DNA from: Pisaster brevispinus | Taxonomy: Eukaryota; Echinodermata; Asteroidea; Forcipulatida; Asteriidae | Direction: 5' to 3' | Length of the DNA: 64,000 bases | Assembly (NCBI GenBank): GCA_023634235.1 | Contig: JAMKCF010000022.1 | Span: 3,960,541 to 4,024,540, forward strand | Program-made: the position numbers and the translations under genes | In this document: positions 38,801 to 45,489 of the stretch, piece after piece | Numbering within the stretch: position 1 is the stretch's first letter | Layout of the letters: the number at the start of each line of letters is the position of its first letter | The notes under the pieces: model-generated | What the model was told of the DNA's origin: nothing | Database searches by the model: none | Seen by the model: only the letters and a program-made list of their open reading frames with translations

Positions 38801-41800
38801 GTTTCCAGTCAAGCTGATCATAGCTTTACGGTTGGTATAACATGATACCAGTTTCATGATTTCAGACTAAAGACCATGATATTTGTACATTTTTTCCCCA
38901 TGGTGGTAACATGTGGGTAAAGGCCTCCATTCAATTCAAAGGCTCACGAGTGAAAACAATCTGCGCACAAAGAAAATGGCCTTTAAACCACAGATAGGGG
39001 AAACAATTCAGCACCCAACATGCCCACTACACATACATGACATACTGTTTTATTATTAAATCTAACACAAGATTGCAATTTGTAATCATCTTCAAAGTTT
39101 GAATTGCCAAGGACACCCCCACGTCTAATCACATTATCACAAACCACAATCCTCCTAACCAGGCCTTTCTTCCAAGTCTATTAAATTACCATTTCATCAC
39201 CTGTCATCAGGTTAACCATCTCCTGGTAAAAAAGGAAGGAGGCAACATTTCTGAGGATATTCCAATTTCCAAAACATCCTGAGAAAATAGTGGCCAAGGT
39301 TACACTTAACATGCTTAAAGGAAAAGTACATAGTGTACAACATTCATGTTGTTTTCAGTTTTTGTTTGTTTTGTTTGTTGTTTGTTTGTTTGGGGTTTTT
39401 TTTTTGGGGGGGGGGTATGGGAAGAATAATTTATTTCCAACCTCCCTGTAGTTTTCAATGAATTTGTACAGCATACAATAAAACTGTGATCTTGTAAAAA
39501 CAATGAAAATAGTTGCATTAGTTAAGTCAGGGATTCTGTGCACATTTTGTTATCGGGCGTACTTCACATAAGTCAAGGTTAGATCTCCACTTTTTGATTG
39601 GAATAATTCATTGTGGGAAAATTTTAATATTCGCTAGCCCCCCCCCTTATTTTTTATGGATTTCAAAAAAAAGAAAATTTCATTAAAAAGTAATTAATCA
39701 AAAACATAAGACATGAGGAGTACAGATGCAGTACGCAAGACCTGACAAGTCTGGTGGTGTTGTGTTAGCTGTGAAGCACCTTTAATTTAAAATTATGTTC
39801 AAATGTTGACTTTGAGCCTGATAGTGATAGGGGCCTAAAAGAAAAATCAATTCTAATGAGCATCAAAGTTCAGTTATCAGACAAATGAGATCATTCTTGC
39901 TCAAATCAAACCTGTAGGCTGGTAAGCTTGCTCCAATCAAAACAGGTCCTTGCACTATGGTTAAACTGTCTTCTCATTTTGATTTCGGTCTTGTAAACAT
40001 AATGCTGGTCCAGTAAAAACTGTGAGGATCTGGGCAATTCCACACTTATGGGCACAAAAGTGTGACATGGGAGGGGAACGTTGGATAGTAGTAACAAAAT
40101 GAAGTGTGTTGTCATGTATTTTTGTCTGTGTACATTCAGAAGCACATGAGGATTGTAGTTAACAAAGAAAGAAGGTAAATGACCGAGTATTTAAGAAACT
40201 GGAGGAGATAAGTCTTCAAGATTTATACGTACGTAACAAGGACAGACATTTTGGTTATCATTTGATAGAAGTTATACTAAAATAAATGTATTGCCCAATA
40301 TTGTCCAGATACCAATTCTACAGACCCTTAGGGATAGTTACCAGCCAAAATTGAGAAATTTTCTTCCCTGGCTATTTAAGAAATTTAAGTTTTAAAATCA
40401 AATGTGTACTACAAACAAGGACAGAATTTTGTCACAAAAGTGTCTGTCCATTGTTCGTACGTGACTTATTTCCCATTTTTATTGCCTCAATACCCACAGC
40501 AACATCTCAGTTTTATTGCTTACAATCTTTAAGAGTCAGGAAAGTTACTAACACAATATTTTGTAATTGTTTTCAAATTCTTTCTTTACTTTCCAGGCCA
40601 TATGTCTGTCTTTGTTACATACGTAACACATTTCAAATGACCTTGTAATTCCTAGAGGTCACCGAGTAATTTGTTTTTTTTCTACTACAAACAATCATAA
40701 ACAGATTTAAAATGTAAAGGAAAAGACTGTAACAAAATAGTTACTTTTGTCTCGCTCTCACATGCCTATCTTACAAAGTTATCTTTTGGCCCATTAGTGT
40801 GGAATTGCCCATCTGCGGTCTCATATCATTTTCCCCCAAATATGAGCCCCAAATTATGCATTGTAGTACAATACAAATTATACAGTAGGCATGGTACATG
40901 TATTTGTACATTACATGTTTTTATAGATAATCTTGATGTACATGTACACCAGGTAGACATCGGAGTGGACCATCTGTAGCTGAGTCGATGGCACAATCCA
41001 CATTACTGCAATGAGTACTCAAACACATGAAAGAGCTCAAGGTCAGGGATTTTGCAATATTCGTTTTAAAGCTGTCTTTGAGAGTACATGTAGGCCTATA
41101 ATTCATTTCAATCCCACAGTTTATAGAAGATAACATTCATAATCAAATCAGCACACAAGTATAACACTGCAGTATTTTGTCATGGAGAATGCATGGCTTA
41201 GTGCTGAGTGGAAAGATTTTGTTATAAACCTGAACAACCTGGAATCCACTACAATTCATCACAACATACATGTATAAGAGCACAAACCCTTTGGTATAAA
41301 GTTACATTGTCCCTTAAAAGTGTAGGGTTTTAAACTCACTGTTTTATGGACAGATTTGTATTTTAGAGTAAAACCAAATTTTGTTTTGAAGAATCAATAG
41401 ACAACTGGATTTTTTTCTAGTTTATTTACTTTGAGTACAATTATAGTTTATGAGTGGTCTTTTTGTGTCTATGACTACTCAATCTAGTCTGGCCAATTAG
41501 TGTAATGATGGTTCTCCATCAACGTTCCCAGATTTAAATGCTCTCTATTTCATCTGCTCATTCAATAATCTGAGGTTCTTTATAAACTGCTTTTCATAAA
41601 TCCTCTCATGAAATGCACACTATGAGATTAACAGAACAAGAAAATTAAAATTTACAGTATTGATGCAACAAGCATGTTAACCGTTTAAGTCTGTCAAAAT
41701 TCACAGCAAATTAAAGGTAACCCAATAGGCCTAACTCACCAGAAAGTCACTCGAGGACGGCCCAAACAGATGCATGTATCTATCCATGATTGTACTGACT

Positions 41801-44800
41801 CGTAATCCTACCGTGCAAACATCTCCAAAATCCAATGTGTGGAATGAAAACTTAATTATTCCCTTGGATACATTCAAGCCGACACAACAACAGCATTCCC
41901 ATGTAATCAATGATTTACATTTTTTTCCTTGAGCCTGGTGTGCACCCCTTACTGCTAACAACCCCACACTAACATTAGCTAGCTACCCCCAGAGAGACCG
42001 AGAGAGAGACAAGTTCCTAGAGCAAGCTTCTCCAATAGTCTGAGTCACCGTAATTGCCAAGGAATTATCCAAGTATACTACATCCTGCTCAATTTCCTTT
42101 GGGCTCATTACAACTCAGTGAAACAAAGTCAACAAGTCGGGCTAGACTTTGTGACAATGAGGTCCGAGTGGATTTTGTTTGTTTTTTATTTTAAATCTCT
42201 GTAATGTACATTAAATGCAGACATGTGCTGAGCGGTTTAATGTATCAGGCATAATGACTACAATGTGGGATGGCAAATGTGTGCGTTGAATGCTCATTTA
42301 TCTTTTTTTTGTTTTTGGGGACGTGATAATTTAAGTCATTCAGGCTAAGGCATCAGAGCCAAGAAAATTATCCCTGCATGATCATCTAAATTTGAACTCA
42401 ATAACCATGATAGCAGGGCTCAGCTTCATCATGTTCATGGTTCTGATTACCAAAAAACACAAGCTCTTGAAGCTTGTTTTGGCAGTTTGGTGGGGTTTTT
42501 TTTGGTTTTTTTACAATGTACTTCACAAAGCAATCTTCACACACAACCAGCACAGATTTGGCGTTACACCTGAACCTGTCAGCAAAGGATCAAATGACCA
42601 ACATAGTAAACACTGAATTCTGCCGTTTAGGCAGATCCATGAAATTGGGCCCAAAGTCTTCAAAGAGCATGAAGAGTGTCAAACGGTGCTTAGATTACAA
42701 ACCTACACCATGTACACAGGCTTATTATTTTACTTTTTTTCTTACAATTGTCTTTTACTTGGTGTCTTTTGAATTTTCCTGTGGCCTGAGTAAATGCTTG
42801 AAATATTTGGCAATGAAAGGCCAAGTGAAGGAATTAGATTGATTAACTATGTATGTATTCCCAATTGAAAATTTTCACCAATTACAAAATCTTAACTGTA
42901 ATTGACTGAGTGACTGGACTCCACCTGGCCTCTTGTCATGATTTCCTGATGTTAACGTTCCAAATACCAATCAGCAACGTCATGACCTGTTGTCATCAGA
43001 GCAAGCTCAATATTCAGAGTGGAACTTATTAAGACATCGTCTTTATAGAAGAATGCAGGAAGTCATTGGTTTGAGTCCCAGGGTGTTCACAAAGCCACAA
43101 CTTCAAAGCAAGTTGAAGGCCAGGTTGGAGTGATGTAACTCCGAATCTCATGCTAAAAAACAACAGGTCACCTGACATACCTGAACAATTACACTTCTGT
43201 GTGCATAAATGATTCCCCACTTTTCTTTGCAAAGATTCTTGGAAGAAAAAGGAAATGAACTATTCACCATCGCTCAGTCAGATGGTCCATTGCTATAGAC
43301 CCAACCAGTGCATATTTGAACGTTTGGACCTATCCCACATGGTTAACATGGTTAAAGTACGCAACTTGTTTTCCTTCACACATTAACCCTAACCATGCTA
43401 AATGCAACAATATGCACCAAATGGTAATAGTTGTTGTGATCTGTTGCATTTGGCAGTCAACTCAGATGTCATTGTTTGACTGAATTTGTTGCATTCAGCG
43501 TGAAGTGACCTCATATAGGTTTGGGTGCTTCTATTGTATCTGAACAACTTATAATGGGTATTTCAAAATATTTTTTATGGGAAAAGTATTGAGAAGTATG
43601 ATGTAATATTAGGTAAGAATCATAATTCAAATCATATTCAAAAGACTGTATAATAACAGTTAAACATTACACTTATGTGCATACATTGCATTTAGCAGGG
43701 CAACCACCATTGCTCAGTCCTAACACAAACAACATGCCTGCACAATGCAACAAAATCCCTTGGTTTTTTTTTTTGTTGCATTTTGTTGCATATGGCATGG
43801 TTCTCATTTCAACTGTGTTGCATTCTGTTGTATTTGGCAGGCTTTGTGGAGAGACCCTAATAGGGGTTAGGGTTAAAGCAAGGTTCCCAATATATTTGTC
43901 AACTGGACCAACAGAACAAGAACCAGAGTTGTACGTACACATGAATGCACAATGGAGGTGCAATCAATGGTTTAAATGACTGAAGGCTCTTTTTTTAAAC
44001 GCTCATAAGCTATTGTTGAAATTATCTGATACTGGTAGTATAGTGGCATCTGTATCTGTCTATTTTAATGCAATCCAATCTCCACAACGAGATACTGTTT
44101 CAGGTGTGCTTGGTAACTACCAGAAAGCTTAATTTGCACATGTAGGTCCCCTTAGTATGCCCCCATATAAATGAAGACATCCAGCCTGCACCCCTTGAAG
44201 TTTGGATTTAAGGTAGTTTTCCTGCCAATGACATCTACAGAAAGCATTCACTCAGCTGTTGTCCCTGGTACCCTGGTAGGAAAGAATATCTGTACCATCT
44301 TTAGTATACTGAGTAGTTAGCCTGTGGAAATGTTCCATAAATCAACAGAAGTGAAGAGCAATGTGCACATGCCATGCATGCTGAGAAATGCAGATAACCT
44401 GTGCTCCTCAAGTTTGTAGTACCTGTTGTAATGTACCTGGTGGTACGATGAAACCTACTGGACCTGCACTAGAAGTCGTCAAGGGAATAAACTGGAGTGT
44501 GCAGCTTTGCATTGTCATCCTGTTTTTTTTAAGAATCTTTGACATACAGCATTGCTATGGATTTATGTTGAAATATTATTATGAGAAAATATGAAACTAT
44601 TTAAGTTAAAAATGATACATCACCCCAGTAGATCCTTGGCATTTGATTGGAGGATTTGACGTCACGTGACATTCATTATTCTCACCATTCATGGCCAAGG
44701 CCATTAAGTGTGCATACATGTGTACTAACCAGTGTGCATTTTTGTTCCATCCTTTTTGCATGATCATGATGATGGCACGCTAGAACGCGCCTGCATGCTT

Positions 44801-45334
44801 AGGCCAATTGGTCGCGCGGCTGAAAACTTTGCTTATGGTCAAATAAAAGCACAGTTTATATTTATTGTTGAGGCATCAGTGACACTGACAGTGGCGCCAT
44901 TCACTTTCATTCAGCATTCAACGGTTATCATCGCACGGCCGACTACTAGATCTACCCTCTATACAGTACAAACCAGCCTTAAAACTCATGAAAATAGTAT
45001 TATTATTATTAATAATATTACATTATTAATATTATTACATTAAATAAAAATATATTGTATTGATTGTACCCGTTTGCACTTGACTTTGGTTAAATTGCAT
45101 TGATTCTAATTTTTATTTTTAAAAAATATTGTTTTTTAACTTAAGTTAACTCAGACACAGCGAGCAATTCAAATACACACTAAATATGCTCCCCCATAAG
45201 ATTATGAAATGAGGTCTATTTATTTTTTAATAACTGCTTACCCCTTCATTTTGAGGTTGTCCGTCCAGCAAACCATTCAATAAAAAACCATCATCCACTG
45301 GTGGAGGTGGCGGTGGAGGAGGAGGAGGTGCCAT
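2726..45334 (-). CDS. WASHC2: WASH complex subunit 2 (FAM21), N-terminal 547 codons; gene continues past left edge
   Basis: FAM21 is the long scaffold subunit of the WASH complex, which activates Arp2/3 on endosomes. Its N-terminal head (~220 residues) binds the other WASH subunits; its tail carries repeated LFa motifs that bind retromer (VPS35). Fifteen coding exons join in matching phases: 45334-45242, 37700-37539, 26811-26647, 24686-24618, 22843-22664, 17058-16965, 16042-15981, 13726-13649, 12660-12583, 10947-10878, 9061-8936, 8344-8211, 7996-7921, 7522-7395 and 2852-2726. Recognisable family blocks are '[15 protein letters not shown]', '[19 protein letters not shown]', '[18 protein letters not shown]', '[12 protein letters not shown]' and '[10 protein letters not shown]'. 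LFa-type motifs appear from residue ~395 ('[12 protein letters not shown]' in exon 15). The ATG has an in-frame TAA nine codons upstream. Exon 15 ends in phase 1, so the rest of the tail lies beyond the window. The gene is oriented head-to-head with TSR3. Confidence 0.93.
3909..4088. repeat. Minisatellite, 60-bp unit x 3
   Basis: Three nearly identical 60-bp units start at 3909, 3969 and 4029, each opening with CAAGTTATTGAGTACA. Only 3-4 differences separate the units. The unit length is a multiple of three, which keeps an artefactual ORF open; I see no sign that it is translated. Confidence 0.95.
4325..4445 (-). repeat. tRNA-derived SINE, two tandem head segments
   Basis: On the minus strand, 'TTAGCTCAATYGGTAGAGC' (RNA polymerase III box A) occurs twice about 50 bp apart (near 4437 and 4388), each followed by a 'TTAATYCRGAGG' segment. 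Only the second copy continues to the 'GGTCGCAGGTT' box B region and the TTTCTTTGTTC body. The same family occurs at 28715, 28872, 49160 and 52872. Confidence 0.8.
4684..4782. repeat. (AATCA)n pentanucleotide microsatellite
   Basis: About 20 imperfect AATCA/AAATC units. There are occasional single-base variants in the middle. Confidence 0.95.
5699..6091. mobile_element. MITE-like element with 22-bp terminal inverted repeats
   Basis: The left end AGCCGCGTTCGCATTGGACTT is matched by the reverse complement of the right end (AGCCACGTTCGCATTGGACTT) with one mismatch. The 393-bp interior holds further copies of GTTCGCATTGGACTT/GTTCGCACTTGGA and many copies of the near-palindrome GTTAAGTTAACTTACCGG in both orientations. 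Three-base AAA flanks on both sides may be a target-site duplication. No coding capacity. A PIF/Harbinger-type origin is only a guess. Confidence 0.85.
7395..7522 (-). CDS. WASHC2: WASHC2 coding exon 14 (residues 463-505), LFa motif
   Basis: CTACAG acceptor, GTGAGT donor, phase 1 to 0. It encodes '[16 protein letters not shown]' and '[10 protein letters not shown]', equivalent to vertebrate 'KPGKKIPAGAVSVF ... DVFG'. Two L-F steps separated by acidic residues form an LFa-like retromer-binding motif. Confidence 0.93.
7921..7996 (-). CDS. WASHC2: WASHC2 coding exon 13 (residues 438-462)
   Basis: TTTTAG acceptor, GTAAAG donor, phase 0 to 1. It encodes '[20 protein letters not shown]', matching 'SDLFTEAPQDRQ' of FAM21. 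Confidence 0.88.
8211..8344 (-). CDS. WASHC2: WASHC2 coding exon 12 (residues 393-437), first LF motifs
   Basis: GTTACAG acceptor, GTAGGA donor, phase 1 to 0. It encodes '[20 protein letters not shown]', then '[10 protein letters not shown]', then '[13 protein letters not shown]'. These correspond to '[20 protein letters not shown]' and 'GLFDDEDEE' of FAM21. The L-F-acidic pattern is the retromer-binding theme of the tail. Confidence 0.93.
8413..8735. repeat. Minisatellite, 54-bp unit x 6, inside WASHC2 intron 11
   Basis: Period-54 repeats start at 8413, 8467, 8521, 8575, 8629 and 8683, differing mainly at one C/T position. On the sense (minus) strand each unit carries the splice-donor-like CAAGAAAG|GTAAGG. 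The unit length is a multiple of three, so a spurious 109-codon repeat ORF appears; no family resemblance was seen. Confidence 0.95.
8936..9061 (-). CDS. WASHC2: WASHC2 coding exon 11 (residues 351-392)
   Basis: ATGCAG acceptor, GTAAGA donor, phase 1 to 1. It is a lysine/serine-rich basic linker ('[19 protein letters not shown]') between the 'ELAARI' motif and the LFa region. Vertebrate FAM21 also has a basic stretch here. A bipartite nuclear-signal-like pattern is visible but probably fortuitous. Confidence 0.85.
9062..10877 (-). other. WASHC2: WASHC2 intron between exons 10 and 11
   Basis: About 1.8 kb without supportable exons. A (TGG)n microsatellite lies at 9198-9233. The rest appears unique and AT-rich. 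Confidence 0.6.
9198..9233. repeat. (TGG)n microsatellite
   Basis: About ten TGG units run from 9203 and end in a G-rich tract. The microsatellite lies in an intron of WASHC2. Confidence 0.9.
10878..10947 (-). CDS. WASHC2: WASHC2 coding exon 10 (residues 328-350)
   Basis: It encodes '[20 protein letters not shown]', the strongly conserved 'SFADELAARI' motif of FAM21. The acceptor is an AAG with a modest pyrimidine tract; the donor is GTAAAT. Phase 0 to 1. Confidence 0.9.
10948..12582 (-). other. WASHC2: WASHC2 intron between exons 9 and 10
   Basis: It contains the fold-back element at 11189-11378. At about 11525-11620 there are two direct copies of a dispersed repeat (AAACARGGCCCAATTTCATA). 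No other feature was recognised. Confidence 0.6.
11189..11378. mobile_element. Fold-back element with ~30-bp inverted ends
   Basis: Left arm ATAAGATAAGAAAACTATAA (11189 on) and its near-perfect inverted copy (11349-11378) bracket a ~130-bp core. The core contains CCTGAAAACGAGCAG...CTGTTTGAAACGTCGAG. The phrase CTGA-hairpin-GAAACG resembles ends of Penelope-like elements, which are known to carry hammerhead ribozymes. No ORF of note. Confidence 0.7.
12583..12660 (-). CDS. WASHC2: WASHC2 coding exon 9 (residues 302-327)
   Basis: TGTAG acceptor, GTATGT donor, phase 0 to 0. It encodes '[20 protein letters not shown]', an acidic segment with the 'DLF' motif corresponding to 'CDLFADSEKEEE' of FAM21. 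It has the same 78-nt length as exon 8. Confidence 0.85.
12661..13648 (-). other. WASHC2: WASHC2 intron between exons 8 and 9
   Basis: About 1 kb. Only a short poly-C tract (about 13407-13417) stands out. Confidence 0.55.
13649..13726 (-). CDS. WASHC2: WASHC2 coding exon 8 (residues 276-301)
   Basis: TTTTAG acceptor, phase 0 to 0. It is an acidic Ser/Glu-rich segment ending 'KKPTLLER'. The only donor that keeps phase with exon 9 is the non-consensus GTTCGT at 13648-13643, so this exon may be spliced inefficiently or skipped. Skipping 78 nt keeps the frame. Confidence 0.75.
13727..15980 (-). other. WASHC2: WASHC2 intron between exons 7 and 8
   Basis: About 2.3 kb. A 'CGGCTTGGGCTTGAACTTGG' low-complexity/dispersed repeat at 14105 has a relative near 63235. 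A TGATGA-hairpin-GAAAGC motif lies at 15148-15172. No exon is supportable. Confidence 0.55.
15981..16042 (-). CDS. WASHC2: WASHC2 coding exon 7 (residues 255-275)
   Basis: Phase 1 to 0, AACAG acceptor, GTAAGT donor. It is a serine/glutamate-rich linker ('[20 protein letters not shown]') matching the 'ELSSEEGSVGSD' linker of vertebrate FAM21. Confidence 0.85.
16043..16964 (-). other. WASHC2: WASHC2 intron between exons 6 and 7
   Basis: About 0.9 kb without recognisable features, apart from a GTGATGACGTCAGG CRE-like octamer near 16350. Confidence 0.55.
16965..17058 (-). CDS. WASHC2: WASHC2 coding exon 6 (residues 224-254 and part of 255)
   Basis: TGTAG acceptor, GTTAGC donor, phase 0 to 1. 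It encodes '[20 protein letters not shown]', the conserved 'DLY..RPLPYLIGS..F' motif that closes the FAM21 head domain. Confidence 0.93.
18275..18360 (+). repeat. Dispersed repeat D, copy 1
   Basis: The GGGGCACCAAGGCCAAAACG...GGTCATGGCCTC...GGCCTCCATGTA segment recurs at 34560-34722 (same strand) and inverted at 59325-59470. It is multi-copy and unclassified. Confidence 0.75.
19866..19945 (-). repeat. SINE family B, partial copy
   Basis: It shares GGTAGGGACTTAAA...CCAATCCATA and the box-B-like GGATTTGAACC block with the full copies at 23822 and 55298. The body is missing. Confidence 0.6.
22664..22843 (-). CDS. WASHC2: WASHC2 coding exon 5 (residues 164-223)
   Basis: TTTTAG acceptor, GTAAAA donor, phase 0 to 0. 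It encodes the second head-domain helix block '[20 protein letters not shown]', the acidic 'GNSDSEDED' turn, and ends 'LEPILEPK'. These are family-specific. Confidence 0.95.
22844..24617 (-). other. WASHC2: WASHC2 intron between exons 4 and 5
   Basis: 1.8 kb. It contains SINE family B copy 1, (GT)n tracts near 23428 and 23792, and a run of direct repeats of 'GGGGACC/GGTCCCC' type at 23465-23730. Confidence 0.6.
23822..24092 (-). repeat. SINE family B, copy 1 (tRNA-derived)
   Basis: About 270 bp aligns with 55298-55560 over its whole length (TTATTCTGGTTGTGAAGCCA...GAAAGATACC). On the minus strand the right end carries the polymerase III box-B-like GGTTCGATTCATGCC. Shorter or inverted relatives lie at 19866, 49895 and 50872. 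Confidence 0.85.
24618..24686 (-). CDS. WASHC2: WASHC2 coding exon 4 (residues 141-163)
   Basis: CCCCAG acceptor, GTACTA donor, phase 0 to 0. It encodes '[18 protein letters not shown]', matching the acidic 'NRVYDEEVEE' linker that follows 'TQFIEN' in FAM21. Confidence 0.9.
24687..26646 (-). other. WASHC2: WASHC2 intron between exons 3 and 4
   Basis: About 2 kb. It contains a family C SINE at 25085-25228 and a poly-C tract near 25878. Nothing else was recognised. Confidence 0.55.
25085..25228 (-). repeat. SINE family C copy, tRNA-Leu/Ser-like head
   Basis: On the minus strand the head reads GTGGCGTGTCAGTGCGGAGC, then a long variable arm, then GGGTTCGAGTCCCAGTCATG (box B). It is followed by the body 'TGTGTCCTTATGCAAGATA'. 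A related copy is at 28110-28262. Confidence 0.7.
26647..26811 (-). CDS. WASHC2: WASHC2 coding exon 3 (residues 86-140)
   Basis: TGCAG acceptor, GTAAGC donor, phase 0 to 0. It encodes the helical head-domain block '[11 protein letters not shown] ... MDGLIHETK ... [19 protein letters not shown]', among the best conserved stretches of FAM21. Confidence 0.95.
26845..27750. mobile_element. Possible inverted-end element beside WASHC2 exon 3
   Basis: AATAATAATAACTAGAAACG then GGGGTTTCGGCTTTGTTGTC sits at the left (26840-26915). GGTTTCGGCTGATGGCCGAAACCCCC then AATAAAATAATAAA sits at the right (27709-27750). Together they form a loose inverted pair. Boundaries and class are uncertain. Confidence 0.35.
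28110..28262 (-). repeat. SINE family C-like fragment
   Basis: It contains AAGTATCTTGCTCAAAACCA followed by GGATTTGAACCCACACTCCA. This parallels the 25085 copy (ATCTTGCATAAGGACAC...GGACTCGAACCCACACTC). Confidence 0.55.
28715..28848 (-). repeat. SINE family A copy, inverted partner
   Basis: On the minus strand it reads AGATAAAATAGG, then AAGGGCTAGATAGTT, GTTGGCAGAGTGCCGGCACA and TTAATCTGGAAGTTGCAGG. This is a degraded version of the copy on the plus strand 30 bp to its right. Confidence 0.75.
28872..29070 (+). repeat. SINE family A copy
   Basis: ACAAAGATATTGACAAAATA precedes a tRNA-like segment with box A TAGCTCAGTTGG, TTAATCCAGAGG and box B GGTTCAAATCCC. The tail is TTTGCTTTGTTC...TTCCCTTGTGGTTTA. 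It forms a head-to-head pair with the copy at 28715-28848. Confidence 0.85.
31561..32631. mobile_element. Non-autonomous DNA transposon, ~32-bp terminal inverted repeats
   Basis: The left end AGGGCAATTCCACGGTAACG (continuing GAAGGATGTTTT) and the reverse complement of the right end (AGGGCAATTCCACAGTAACG...) match over 32 bp with two mismatches. The motif GGTAACGGAAGGA recurs inside at 31738, 31956 (one change) and 31970, as well as in both ends. The 1071-bp interior has no transposase. A target-site duplication is not evident. The outermost 12 bases are shared with the element at 40032. Confidence 0.85.
34005..34285 (+). repeat. Dispersed repeat E, copy 1
   Basis: It shares GTTTCAGCTGAATACAGTGT, 'AACTGTCRCRGTATTTTCA', 'CCATCCAYSTTTAGCGA' and a final 'AATGGACACCA' block with 36008-36290. 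Both copies begin at a 'TCMTAGATTRGTTT' segment. The copies are about three-quarters identical by eye. Confidence 0.8.
34560..34722 (+). repeat. Dispersed repeat D, copy 2
   Basis: Runs from GCCTGGAGTTTCATCTTTGA to GTAGCCTCCATGTCATTC. It matches the inverted copy at 59325-59470 over the full length and 18275-18360 over its right half. Confidence 0.75.
35395..35552 (+). mobile_element. 3' end of a non-LTR retrotransposon (L2/CR1-like)
   Basis: One frame reads '[18 protein letters not shown]', resembling the 'LKTHLF' C-terminus common in L2/CR1-type reverse transcriptases. The 3' UTR-like AAAGCGCTGTGATACAGA and GAGCGCTATATAAATG follow, as in many LINE/SINE tails. The copy is heavily 5'-truncated and is followed directly by the (ATTGT)n array. 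Confidence 0.55.
35557..35880. repeat. (ATTGT)n pentanucleotide array with an (ATTGC) block
   Basis: About 64 pentamers, mostly ATTGT. A homogeneous block of about eleven ATTGC units lies at 35762-35817, ATTTT variants lie near 35713-35730, and AGTGT-type variants lie at the right end. Confidence 0.97.
36008..36290 (+). repeat. Dispersed repeat E, copy 2
   Basis: Related to 34005-34285; see there. It ends just before the minisatellite that leads up to WASHC2 exon 2. Confidence 0.8.
36352..37505. repeat. Minisatellite, 50/58-bp units, about 23 copies
   Basis: The basic unit is 50 bp (GACTACGCACACTGTGTACC then TCACAGTTTACAAGACACTG then CACCATCCAT). Longer variants carry an inserted CATGTCCATAACTAAGC. 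Units differ at a few fixed sites, and the long variants cluster at the left and at the far right. The array starts 34 bp from the 5' splice site of WASHC2 exon 2. Confidence 0.96.
37539..37700 (-). CDS. WASHC2: WASHC2 coding exon 2 (residues 32-85)
   Basis: CAG acceptor, GTGAGT donor, phase 0 to phase 0. The protein ends in the FAM21 signature 'W-E-K-P ... [15 protein letters not shown]', which opens the head domain in all known family members. A 1.15-kb minisatellite starts 34 bp downstream of its donor. Confidence 0.93.
40032..40810. mobile_element. Non-autonomous DNA transposon, 22-bp TIRs, ATCT target-site duplication
   Basis: GGGCAATTCCACACTTATGG at the left is matched by the reverse complement of the right end (GGGCAATTCCACACTAATGG) with one mismatch. 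ATCT flanks both ends (40028-40031 and 40811-40814). The subterminal motif ACGTAACAAGGACAGACA (from 40231) has an inverted counterpart at about 40603-40627. The element is 779 bp and without coding capacity. It shares its outer 12 bases with the element at 31561. Confidence 0.88.
44658..44670. promoter_or_regulatory. Overlapping CRE (TGACGTCA) and CLEAR-type E-box (GTCACGTGAC)
   Basis: TGACGTCACGTGAC contains the perfect CREB/ATF palindrome and the full 10-bp CLEAR palindrome bound by MiT/TFE factors. It lies in WASHC2 intron 1, about 660 bp inside the start codon. Function is inferred from motif identity only. Confidence 0.35.
45242..45334 (-). CDS. WASHC2: WASHC2 coding exon 1 (residues 1-31)
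   Basis: The exon starts at ATG 45334-45332, with an in-frame TAA nine codons upstream and no intervening ATG. It encodes Met-Ala followed by ten prolines, then an acidic/hydrophobic stretch ending 'QPQNEG'. The donor is GTAAGC and the exon ends in phase 0. The poly-proline run is not part of the vertebrate FAM21 N-terminus as I know it. This exon has the weakest homology in the gene; the link rests on phase, splice signals and position. Confidence 0.75.
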
Positions 45335-45489
45335 CTTTTCTCTTGTAAGTGGTATCCGTTATTTTGATTCGATAAGCATTATTTTAACGTTCGAACAACC
45401 GTATTGATGGAGCAGGATACCAATCAATGTTGTCACGAGATTATCCATCAGCACCCGCGGTTTCTCGTGTGATTAGCTTAAATTTAAAG
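45335..45489. promoter_or_regulatory. Shared WASHC2/TSR3 bidirectional promoter
   Basis: Only 155 bp separate the WASHC2 start codon (minus) from the first ATG of the presumed TSR3 leader exon (plus). No TATA box is in proper position for either gene; a CCGCGGTT-type GC-rich patch sits near 45455. A divergent housekeeping promoter is the simplest reading. Confidence 0.6.

Larger units (their letters stand above)
37701..45241 (-). other. WASHC2: WASHC2 intron 1 (7.5 kb)
   Basis: It contains the transposon at 40032-40810, a TGCATTTGGC/telomere-like inverted repeat region (43382-43876) and a CRE/E-box composite at 44658-44670. A GC-richer stretch at 44760-44960 has a CCAATTGG box. No exon was found. 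Confidence 0.65.
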
